Origin: an uncultured Fidelibacterota bacterium
GTDB taxonomy: Bacteria > Fidelibacterota > Marinisomatia > Marinisomatales > UBA8229
NCBI GenBank assembly: GCA_913054425.1
Contig: CAJXJG010000040.1
Coordinates: forward strand, 1-11,543
Direction: 5' to 3'
DNA: 11,543 nt
Under the pieces are notes generated by a model. The model searched no databases and was not told the DNA's origin. It was given only the letters and a program-made list of their open reading frames with translations. A program made the position numbers and the translations under genes. Each line of letters opens with the position of its first letter. The first letter of the stretch is position 1. Shown here one piece after another: positions 1 to 6,836 of this stretch.

Positions 1-1
1 T

Positions 2-1402
2 CAATTGACAGATGGGGTGTATTACGAACATTCCATTGATTGGTCGCCAATCGGCGATGAAATTTTGTTTATATCAAATCATGAAAAAGATCCAGATCGG
101 TTTTTTAATTATGATATATTTTCCGTAAATGTTTTAGATGGCACTATCCGCCAAATTACCCAAACGGAATACGCTGAATATCAACCCAAATGGTCTCCCG
201 ATGGTAAAACTATTTTATATCTGGGTACCAAACGGGGTCTTACATCTTCCGAAACAACAATGGAGGATACCCATGTTTGGTTGATTAATAAGGATGGCAC
301 TAGTAGTCAAGAGCTAGGAAAATATATCGATAATCGCCAAAAGTCACCAGGTTGGTCGTCTGATGGAAGGAGTATTTATTTTACTGTTCAGGAACGCGGA
401 AGTATTAAATTATACAGAATTTTACTTTCAAATATACAAAAACCGGAATTGATCATTGATGGCCCAGGTCGAGTAAGAGCTTGGGATACAAGTCAGAATA
501 ATTTTATTACATATATATTTCATAGTCCAAAGGATATGGCACAAGTTTATTTAAAAAGAGGTCGAACTACAACTCAGCTTACGGATCTTAATATTGGACT
601 TTTAAAGGAAAAAAAGATTGCTAATGTAGATTCATTTACTTTCCTAAGTTTTGATGGAGTACAGGTTGAAGCGTTTTTAACCCATCCAATAAGTAAAAGA
701 GTGGGATCAACGCATCCGTTAATTGTGATGATCAAAGGTGGTCCTCATGGCCAACAAGGGCCTACATTGTATCATAAAGCCCAGGTATATGCGAATCAAG
801 GATGGGCAACATTAATGGTAAATTACCGTGGTTCTACAGGATATGGTCAGAAATTCACAGATGCCATTTTTCGAGATCAAAATGGTGGTGAAGCTAAAGA
901 TGTATTGTATGGTACGGAAGCAGCTATACGACGTAATCATTGGATTGATGGCAATAAAGTTGGTGTTGAAGGTGGTAGTTATGGCGGGCAACTTACCAAC
1001 TGGCTAATTACCCAAACAAACCGATATAGCGCGGCTATTTCACGTGCAGGTATTTCTAATTTGATTAGTTTTAATTACATGGCCTATTACCATGATTATT
1101 TGGCAGTTGAATTTGGTGCTTATCCACATCAGGACAACTTAATGGACTTATTATGGGAACGATCTCCCTTAAAACATGTCGCTAATGTTAATACGCCCAC
1201 CATGTTTATACATGGAGAAAATGATAATGATGTGCCTATAGCTGAAGCAGAACAATATTATATTGCCCTTAAAGATGTTGGTGTTGAAACGATTTTAGTG
1301 CGCTATCCGCGGGAAGGTCATGGCATCAGAGAAACTCAACACATGGTTGATGTAATTAATCGCAGTATTGCGTGGTACAAAAAGTATTTTAAATCAGATT
1401 AA
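2..1402 (+). CDS. S9 family (prolyl oligopeptidase-type) serine peptidase, 5' truncated by window edge
   Basis: This is a serine peptidase of the alpha/beta-hydrolase S9 family (dipeptidyl/acylaminoacyl-peptidase type), which cleaves short peptides. The first visible residues, QLTDG, are the middle of a TolB-like propeller repeat, and the frame is open to the left edge, so the gene starts outside the window; the TTG at 5 is not a credible start. About 200 N-terminal residues are probably missing compared with the usual 650-700. The first ~190 visible residues are the end of the propeller (SPDGKTILY, SSDGRSIYF repeats), followed by the hydrolase domain from about nt 640. The triad is complete: Ser in GGSYGG (nt 977-979), Asp in HGENDNDVP (nt 1223-1225) and His in REGHGI (nt 1319-1321). 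The oxyanion-side motif NYRGSTGYG is present. The propeller presumably limits access to small peptides. Localisation cannot be read because the N-terminus is absent. The exact substrate is unknown. Confidence 0.93.
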   Translation, partial: QLTDGVYYEHSIDWSPIGDEILFISNHEKDPDRFFNYDIFSVNVLDGTIRQITQTEYAEYQPKWSPDGKTILYLGTKRGLTSSETTMEDTHVWLINKDGTSSQELGKYIDNRQKSPGWSSDGRSIYFTVQERGSIKLYRILLSNIQKPELIIDGPGRVRAWDTSQNNFITYIFHSPKDMAQVYLKRGRTTTQLTDLNIGLLKEKKIANVDSFTFLSFDGVQVEAFLTHPISKRVGSTHPLIVMIKGGPHGQQGPTLYHKAQVYANQGWATLMVNYRGSTGYGQKFTDAIFRDQNGGEAKDVLYGTEAAIRRNHWIDGNKVGVEGGSYGGQLTNWLITQTNRYSAAISRAGISNLISFNYMAYYHDYLAVEFGAYPHQDNLMDLLWERSPLKHVANVNTPTMFIHGENDNDVPIAEAEQYYIALKDVGVETILVRYPREGHGIRETQHMVDVINRSIAWYKKYFKSD

Positions 1403-1441
1403 CATACGGCTATGATATATTTATTTAATACAAGAAAATAA

Positions 1442-2536
1442 TTGTCTAAATCAACTTTAATTCCGTTTTTGAGTATACTAATTCTGATTTCTTGTTCAGG
1501 AAAAAAGAAAAAAACAACTAGGGGAAAAAGCGAATCATTTCAATCGCCTAGCCAAACTAATTTCGAAAGTAACCAAAATAAAATAGTGTTTCGCTCGAAT
1601 AGGGATGGTAATTATGAAATCTATATTATGAATTCGGACGGTAGTAACCAAACTAGGTTGACAAATCACATTAAAGGAGACTTTCCTCACGGATTTTCAT
1701 CGGATGGTTCTAAGATAATATTTAATTCAGCGAGAGATGGGAATGATGAAATCTATGTAATGGACATAGATGGCAGAAATCAAACTAGATTAACGATTAA
1801 TAACGTGAGTGATTTTAACCCTCAATTTTCTCTTCATAATTTGAATATCATATATACTGTGCACATAAATGGGAAAAACAAAATTTTTATTATGAATTCA
1901 GATGGGAGCAATCAAAGAAAGTTGACAGTTAATGACAATTGGGATGGTAATCCGCAGTTTTCTCCTAATGGTTTGCAGATTGTTTTTGTTTCCAAAAGAG
2001 ATGGGAATGACGAGATATATCTCATGGATTTAGACGGGAATAATCAAAAAAGACTAACAAATAATTATGCGAGTGATTTCATACCACAGTTTTCTCCTGA
2101 TGGTTCACAGATTGTTTTTGTTTCCAGAAGGGATGGGAATGACGAGATATATCTCATGGATTTAGACGGGAATAATCAAAAAAGACTAACAAATAATTAT
2201 GCGAGTGATTTCATACCACAGTTTTCTCCTGATGGTTCACAGATTATGTTTGTATCAGATAGAGATAGCAACTATGAAATTTATATTATGAATCTCGATG
2301 GAAAAGTCCAAAGAAACCTAACAAAAAATATGAAATGGGATGGATTACCACAATTCTCTCCAGATGGTTCAAAAATTGTTTACGTTTCATCAATGGATGG
2401 AGTGGGTGATATCTACATCATGGATATAGATGGGAATCAAAAAGTCAATTTAACTAAATTTGATGGAGATGATGATCGTCCACAATTTTCTCCAACTATC
2501 TTAACCCATCCTGACATTATATCCAGTTTAAATTAG
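1442..2536 (+). CDS. Lipoprotein with seven PD40/TolB-like beta-propeller repeats
   Basis: A 364-residue exported lipoprotein. The start is TTG at 1442, because the preceding in-frame codon is TAA and the signal peptide begins right there; no Shine-Dalgarno is seen. The signal peptide is followed by a lipobox LISC with the lipidated Cys at residue 18, then a Lys-rich linker to residue 46. Residues 47-354 are exactly seven repeats of 44 residues with no insertions or deletions, of the form [KQ]I[VI]F.S.RDGN.EIY.MD.DG.NQ.RLT......PQFSPDGS. This is the PD40/TolB-type repeat; a seven-fold closed propeller is the natural reading. No catalytic domain is present, so a binding or scaffold role at the envelope is inferred, not shown. 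It lies 39 bases after the S9 peptidase gene, whose own propeller uses related repeats, and may be co-transcribed. The D-x-D-G motifs could bind a cation, but that is speculation. Confidence 0.9.
   Translation: MSKSTLIPFLSILILISCSGKKKKTTRGKSESFQSPSQTNFESNQNKIVFRSNRDGNYEIYIMNSDGSNQTRLTNHIKGDFPHGFSSDGSKIIFNSARDGNDEIYVMDIDGRNQTRLTINNVSDFNPQFSLHNLNIIYTVHINGKNKIFIMNSDGSNQRKLTVNDNWDGNPQFSPNGLQIVFVSKRDGNDEIYLMDLDGNNQKRLTNNYASDFIPQFSPDGSQIVFVSRRDGNDEIYLMDLDGNNQKRLTNNYASDFIPQFSPDGSQIMFVSDRDSNYEIYIMNLDGKVQRNLTKNMKWDGLPQFSPDGSKIVYVSSMDGVGDIYIMDIDGNQKVNLTKFDGDDDRPQFSPTILTHPDIISSLN
1580..2503 (+). repeat. Seven tandem 132-bp units encoding propeller blades
   Basis: Units begin at 1580, 1712, 1844, 1976, 2108, 2240 and 2372, each exactly 132 bp (44 codons). 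Most units are diverged in DNA but keep the same protein pattern. Units 4 (1976-2107) and 5 (2108-2239) differ at only two positions, both around the codons before the first DGN motif (AAA/AGA and AGA/AGG), giving one K-to-R change. An exact 114-bp direct repeat results, 2000-2113 and 2132-2245. The repeats are protein-coding, not a CRISPR or intergenic satellite. Confidence 0.95.
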
Positions 2537-2581
2537 TAATGAAATTCCTTTTTTTTGATTAACGGTTAAAAACACCAGTTT

Positions 2582-4495
2582 ATGCGTAAATCCTATTTAA
2601 TTGATGAACTCGGACTGAATAAAAAAATAACAAGGAGGGACTTTATTTATATTTCTGCTGCTGCTGCTGTTGCCGGTAGCGGCATACCAAAATATCTGAG
2701 GGCATCCGGTCAATCTATATCAGATATTGATGGTTGGTATGGGTATGGAGGTATTGGAGACTATGCAAGTTCGCATGGTAATACACCTGAAACGCTGAAA
2801 GTGGCCCATGGCATGCGGAATGGTGAATTCAATTCATCTTCGTTTCAGTCAAAGACTATCGATACTGGTGAAATCTATGATTTGGTAGTAGTCGGTGGAG
2901 GCTTTTCAGGGTTATCTGCAGCTTTTCATTACAATAAACAAAGGCCATCTGACAAATGCCTTATTATAGATAATCATCCAATCTTTGGTGGAGAGGCAAA
3001 ACGAAATGAATTTATTGTAAATGGCCATCGCATTATTGGTCCACAAGGTTCAAATGGTTTTGTTATACCGCCGGTCACAAACAAGGCCGATGATTATTTC
3101 ACTGAACTATCTATACCACGTGAGTTTAAATATGCACCTGTGCCTAAATCTGTTGATGGAATAAAGTTCCCCTTAGATAACTATGGGTTTATGCACTGGC
3201 TCTCTCATAGATCATCGGTGGGACACTTTTTTAATGGATCTGGAGCTAATGCTTCTGGTAATTGGGTTACTGATCTTTGGGAAAACGATCTTTCTAGTAC
3301 ACCTTGGTCAGAAAATTTACGAAAGGAGCTTTTACGCTGGCGAAAAGAATCAGTAACAGACTATAAACAGGATAATATTGAAAAGTGGCTTGATTCAATG
3401 ACTTTAAAGGAATATTATGAAAATATACTGAAGCTTCCTAAAGAGGTCACAAATTATGCCGACCCAATTTTGGCTAGTGCAATTGGTCTTGGTTGTGATG
3501 CGATATCAGCATATTGGGGATGGTATTTTTCTTTACCTGGTTTTGGAAATTCAGATCGTTATCAGTCCGAAGATTTAATGTTCCACTCTTTTCCTGGTGG
3601 AAATACGGGTATTGCGCGTTTTTTTGTAAAAAAATTGGTTCCGAATGCGATTAAAGGGGCTAATAATTTTAATGATACAATCAACCAATCAATTGCATTT
3701 AACGAATTAGATAAATCATCCAATAAAGTTAGAATGCGGTTAGGTGCAACTGTAATAGACGTTAGACACGCTGGTATAAGATCTGAAAAGGAAAAAGTAA
3801 TTATTACTTATGTTAAGGGTGAGAAAATATACCAGTTAAAAGCTCGTAAAATTGTTATGGCCACTGCTGGTAATATGAACCGTTATGTATTACATGATTT
3901 GCCCGAAGGACATAAAAAAGCATATGCATCGTTTCATCATTCGGCAGTTTTGGTTGCAAATGTTGCATTGACAAATTGGAGGTTTTTAAAAAACCTCGGA
4001 TTTGCATCATGTATGTGGACCAGTGGATTTGGATTCTCATGTAATATAAGGCGTCCCATGGTTGTTGGAAAATACCAGCAACCATTTGACCCTAATTTAC
4101 CGATTGTTTTGACTTTTTATGTTCCTATGTATTATCCGGGTTTATCAATTAAAGAGCAGGGAACCACTGGACGTCTAGAATTGCTTACAACTCCTTTTGT
4201 TAAATATGAGCAGCAAATCAGGGAACAAATGTTTAGACTTTTTGGTCACGCTGGTTTTAATCCTCAAACTGATATTGCAGGTATAATTCTTAATCGTTGG
4301 GGGCATGCTTATGTAAATCCTCAACCCGGCTTTATGTATGATAAAAAAGGTGGAGAAACAGCAAGTGCTGTAATTCGTAAACCCTTTGGTCGTATTGCAA
4401 TTGGACATTCGGAGTTGCATGGACATATGAATTGGACAGGTGCAGCAGCAGAAGGTAAAAGAGCCATAAATCAGTTAATGGAAAATAAATTTTGA
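2582..4495 (+). CDS. Tat-exported FAD-dependent oxidoreductase, spermidine dehydrogenase-like
   Basis: A 637-residue flavoprotein predicted to act outside the cytoplasm. The N-terminus has a twin-arginine motif, ITRRDF (Arg18-Arg19), followed by an Ala-rich hydrophobic stretch, so it should be exported folded with cofactor by Tat. The FAD-binding Rossmann fingerprint VVVGGGFSGLSAA has its glycines at residues 105-110, followed by an acidic-end strand (LIIDNH) and FGGEAKRNEF. The C-terminal flavin-contact region is around GRIAIGHSELHGHMNW. The order TRRDF, a short SHG..ETLKVAHGMR segment, YDLVVVGGG, then FGGEAKRNEF and HRIIG resembles bacterial spermidine dehydrogenases (SpdH), which oxidise polyamines and are reported to carry FAD and haem. 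Substrate specificity cannot be decided here; a related amine or other oxidation is possible. The ATG at 2582 is chosen because it leaves a normal Tat n-region. It is 45 bases after the propeller lipoprotein gene. Confidence 0.75.
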   Translation: MRKSYLIDELGLNKKITRRDFIYISAAAAVAGSGIPKYLRASGQSISDIDGWYGYGGIGDYASSHGNTPETLKVAHGMRNGEFNSSSFQSKTIDTGEIYDLVVVGGGFSGLSAAFHYNKQRPSDKCLIIDNHPIFGGEAKRNEFIVNGHRIIGPQGSNGFVIPPVTNKADDYFTELSIPREFKYAPVPKSVDGIKFPLDNYGFMHWLSHRSSVGHFFNGSGANASGNWVTDLWENDLSSTPWSENLRKELLRWRKESVTDYKQDNIEKWLDSMTLKEYYENILKLPKEVTNYADPILASAIGLGCDAISAYWGWYFSLPGFGNSDRYQSEDLMFHSFPGGNTGIARFFVKKLVPNAIKGANNFNDTINQSIAFNELDKSSNKVRMRLGATVIDVRHAGIRSEKEKVIITYVKGEKIYQLKARKIVMATAGNMNRYVLHDLPEGHKKAYASFHHSAVLVANVALTNWRFLKNLGFASCMWTSGFGFSCNIRRPMVVGKYQQPFDPNLPIVLTFYVPMYYPGLSIKEQGTTGRLELLTTPFVKYEQQIREQMFRLFGHAGFNPQTDIAGIILNRWGHAYVNPQPGFMYDKKGGETASAVIRKPFGRIAIGHSELHGHMNWTGAAAEGKRAINQLMENKF

Positions 4496-4566
4496 TTCTA
4501 TGCTCTAAAATATAGAATAAAAATCATTTTTGATTAATGTTTAATTACATTATATTTATAATTAAA
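4495..4566. promoter_or_regulatory. Cluster of AT-rich inverted repeats between two genes
   Basis: The gap between the oxidoreductase and the Ig/LVIVD gene, the longest in the window, holds three inverted repeats in a row. They are ATTCTAT/ATAGAAT (4495-4501 and 4512-4518), AATCA/TGATT (4522-4526 and 4531-4535) and TTTAATTA/TAATTAAA (4540-4547 and 4559-4566). The last directly abuts a TTGACT (4567-4572). None has a GC-rich stem plus T-run, so an intrinsic terminator is not supported. A transcription boundary or operator is possible, but AT-rich DNA makes such repeats by chance. Confidence 0.3.
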
Positions 4567-4598
4567 TTGACTGAGGGTGTATACGTTATAGATTAAAT

Positions 4599-4603
4599 GG
4601 GAG
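4599..4603 (+). promoter_or_regulatory. Shine-Dalgarno-like GGGAG deciding the start at 4609
   Basis: GGGAG lies five bases before ATG 4609 and overlaps the alternative in-frame ATG at 4597. It favours initiation at 4609, which also gives a cleaner signal peptide (MKFKTSFF). It is the only good Shine-Dalgarno-like sequence before any start in this window; the other starts are preceded by A-rich sequence. Confidence 0.5.
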
Positions 4604-4608
4604 TTAAT

Positions 4609-6747
4609 ATGAAATTCAAAACATCATTTTTTATATCTATCATTTTAACAACATTTATTGGTGCGCAACAATCAGATGTCACTGATAAAAATTCACTTCA
4701 CTTTGATTTTGAAAGCGATTCTCTGTATTTGAGAATAGGTGAATCGGCTAATCTCACAATTAAGCTTTTGGATCATAATGGTGAATTAACAAATACAGCA
4801 TTTAGTATATATGGAACGCCCCGTGGTGCGCTGAAAACTAATCCGCGTATTAGTGATTCAACAGGAATAACTAATGTTGTTATTGTGCCATTTGCACCAG
4901 GAACGCATACGCTTCATGTACGCACGGGATCTATCGAGGATCAAGTTGTTGGCAAGATAACGGTTGAAGTTCCTTTCCCTCCGATAAGTAATATTGTATT
5001 TAATAATTCTAAAACCAAATTTTTTTCGGGAACTGTAAATGATTTTAGTTATACCGTTTTCGATCAAGCAGGATTAAAAAGGGATAATGAAAATGTAGCT
5101 ATTACTTCCAGCAACACCAGAGTGGCAGACTTTAATCTATACGGTAATTTAGAAGCAAAGAAACCTGGGAGAGCCACAATTAAGGCTCAAGTTGGTGCTA
5201 TAGTAGAGGAAGTTAGAATTAGAATAGTAAAAAATCCCGTTAAAACCGTAAAGATTTCAAACGAAAAAAGTGAAATCCGCACTGGAGATGTTCTGCATTT
5301 AAATGCAAAGGCTAAAGATAAATTTGGGAATATGATTAAAGATGCCCCAATTCAATATTCTTATACTGGTAAAGCAGATTTTGGGGAGTACGGTTTACCG
5401 GCCGTCGGTCAGGCTGGCCTGCATGCTTCAGGCCTGGTAACTGATGATGGACGATTTGTGGCAGAAACTGTAGGCCTTTATACTATTACGGCGTCATTTG
5501 GTGGTGTTTCTGACCATAAGATAATTAAGGTTGTTCCAAGGAATGTTCAACAAGAGATTAAATTGGTTGGACATGGTTTAGTAAAAGATGTTTTTACCTC
5601 AGACTTATGGGTTTGGTCAGGAATTGGAAAACATGAAGGCAAAGACTTTGCGGTTACTGGTACATGGGGTGGTAATGGTGAGGCTTTTTTTTGGGATGTT
5701 TCAGATCCGGAAAACATGAAAATAATTGATACTGTTACCGTGGATGCGCGAACTGTGAATGATGTGAAAGTCTCAGAAGATGGTAAAATTGCAGTAATAA
5801 CTAGAGAGGGTGCGTCTAATCGAAAAAATGGGTTTTTGATATTAGATGTGTCGGATCCCTACAACGTAGAGATTCTTTATGAATTTAATGATGACATGAC
5901 TGGAGGTGTCCATAATGTATTCATAGCGGAAAACCATGTTTATGCAGTAAACAATGGCAGAAAGTATGATATTATTAATATTGAAGACCCGCGGAATCCA
6001 TTTCGAGTCGGCGTCTATGAACTTGATAGTCCAGGTCACAGTATTCATGATGTGTGGGTTGTAGATGGTATTGCTTACTCTTCAAATTGGAAAGATGGTC
6101 TCCACATGGTTGATGTGGGTGGATTAAAATTTGATGAAAAGAACCGCACTGATGCTAAGTTCAATCCGTTGCTAATGAAAGCAGGACAGGGAAGTCCTGC
6201 AAATCCAATTCGTTTAGCTAATATGCCAGATCCCAATGGACACAACCATACGGCATTTCCATTCATTAGTCAGTCTACGGATAAATTCTATGTTATTGGA
6301 GGCGATGAATGGTTTCCATTTGGATGGAATGCAAGTAAAGGACAGCTATCTGATCCAAGGGGTGGTTACCACTTTATGGATTATAGTGATCCAGACAATC
6401 CTAAGGAAGAAGCTATATTTCAAATACCTGAAGCAGGAAGTCATAATCTTTGGATTCAAGGTGATACTTTAATAGGCGCAATGTTTCATGGCGGTCTTAG
6501 GGTGGTAGATATATCTGGGGAATTACTTGGTGATCTGTATAGGCAAGGCCGTGAGATCGGAACTTTCACATCTCCCCATAAGGAAGGTGTATTACCTAAT
6601 GCACCTTTTTTGTGGGGAGCTCAGCCTTATAAAGACATGATTTTCTTTTCTGATTTGAATAGCGGTTTATATTGTGTTAAGGTGGTTAATAAAAAATTTG
6701 GTGATCATGAATATGACGATATTGGAAACAGGGTTAACCCGGAATAA
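4609..6747 (+). CDS. Secreted protein with Ig-like domains and an LVIVD-type beta-propeller
   Basis: A 712-residue exported protein; starting at ATG 4597 instead would add four residues. The signal peptide has a likely cleavage after Ala19 (FIGA/QQ). Residues ~35-310 look like three bacterial Ig-like (Big-type) beta-sandwich domains, seen in phrases such as VAITSSNTRVADFN and GRATIKAQVG, and LHLNAKAKDKFGN. From ~318 to the end come propeller repeats of the LVIVD type: FFWDVSDPENMKI, FLILDVSDPYNVEI, YDIINIEDPRNPF, LHMVDVGG, YHFMDYSDPDNPKE, LRVVDISG. There is also a group of His residues (DPNGHNHTAF, GSHNLW). No known catalytic motif is visible. The family is generally uncharacterised; Ig domains as spacers with a propeller as the binding or catalytic head is inference. 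No C-terminal sorting domain was recognised. It is followed by an 89-base gap with a strong hairpin. Confidence 0.85.
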   Translation: MKFKTSFFISIILTTFIGAQQSDVTDKNSLHFDFESDSLYLRIGESANLTIKLLDHNGELTNTAFSIYGTPRGALKTNPRISDSTGITNVVIVPFAPGTHTLHVRTGSIEDQVVGKITVEVPFPPISNIVFNNSKTKFFSGTVNDFSYTVFDQAGLKRDNENVAITSSNTRVADFNLYGNLEAKKPGRATIKAQVGAIVEEVRIRIVKNPVKTVKISNEKSEIRTGDVLHLNAKAKDKFGNMIKDAPIQYSYTGKADFGEYGLPAVGQAGLHASGLVTDDGRFVAETVGLYTITASFGGVSDHKIIKVVPRNVQQEIKLVGHGLVKDVFTSDLWVWSGIGKHEGKDFAVTGTWGGNGEAFFWDVSDPENMKIIDTVTVDARTVNDVKVSEDGKIAVITREGASNRKNGFLILDVSDPYNVEILYEFNDDMTGGVHNVFIAENHVYAVNNGRKYDIINIEDPRNPFRVGVYELDSPGHSIHDVWVVDGIAYSSNWKDGLHMVDVGGLKFDEKNRTDAKFNPLLMKAGQGSPANPIRLANMPDPNGHNHTAFPFISQSTDKFYVIGGDEWFPFGWNASKGQLSDPRGGYHFMDYSDPDNPKEEAIFQIPEAGSHNLWIQGDTLIGAMFHGGLRVVDISGELLGDLYRQGREIGTFTSPHKEGVLPNAPFLWGAQPYKDMIFFSDLNSGLYCVKVVNKKFGDHEYDDIGNRVNPE

Positions 6748-6753
6748 TAATGA

Positions 6754-6818
6754 GGTAATCCTTACAATGGTTATGCATGCGTCCCCTTATATATCCTTAG
6801 GGTGTAAGTCTGATTACC
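6754..6818 (+). promoter_or_regulatory. Bulged 13-bp hairpin in the leader of the M1 peptidase gene
   Basis: GGTAATC (6754-6760) pairs with GATTACC (6812-6818), and directly inside it CTTACA (6761-6766) pairs with TGTAAG (6803-6808), leaving only a TCT bulge (6809-6811). Inside the 36-base loop CCCT (6784-6787) can pair with AGGG (6799-6802), which stacks on the main stem, and a GCATGC palindrome lies at 6775-6780. The element starts six bases after the upstream stop codon and ends 18 bases before the GTG start. There is no T-run on either side, so it is not an ordinary terminator. An mRNA processing or translation-control structure, or a small palindromic repeat, are the options. Confidence 0.5.
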
Positions 6819-6836
6819 AAAACAAATTTAAGATTA

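Noticed and set aside
1580..2503. Regular 132-bp repeats as a CRISPR array or satellite
   Set aside because: The units are contiguous, have no unique spacers, and keep one open frame with the PD40 pattern.
2559..2569. Small palindrome TTAAC-G-GTTAA before the oxidoreductase as an operator
   Set aside because: Five-base AT-rich arms with a single-base centre are common by chance and no repeat of it occurs before other genes.
3855..4426. Open frames on the - strand within the oxidoreductase gene, and similar ones under the other genes
   Set aside because: They lie inside well-supported + strand genes, have no recognisable domains or signals, and are typical shadow frames.
4567..4594. Sigma-70 promoter TTGACT with TAGATT at 16-bp spacing
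   Set aside because: Transcription would begin about eight bases before the start codon, and the -10 match is poor; kept only as a note.
6754..6818. A tRNA, because the outer 7-bp stem looks like an acceptor stem
   Set aside because: There is no D arm, anticodon arm or T-loop, and the next 6 bp pair straight inside the first stem.
6754..6818. Intrinsic terminator on either strand
   Set aside because: No T-run follows the stem on the + strand, and the - strand continuation (TCATTATTATTCC) is not a T-run either.
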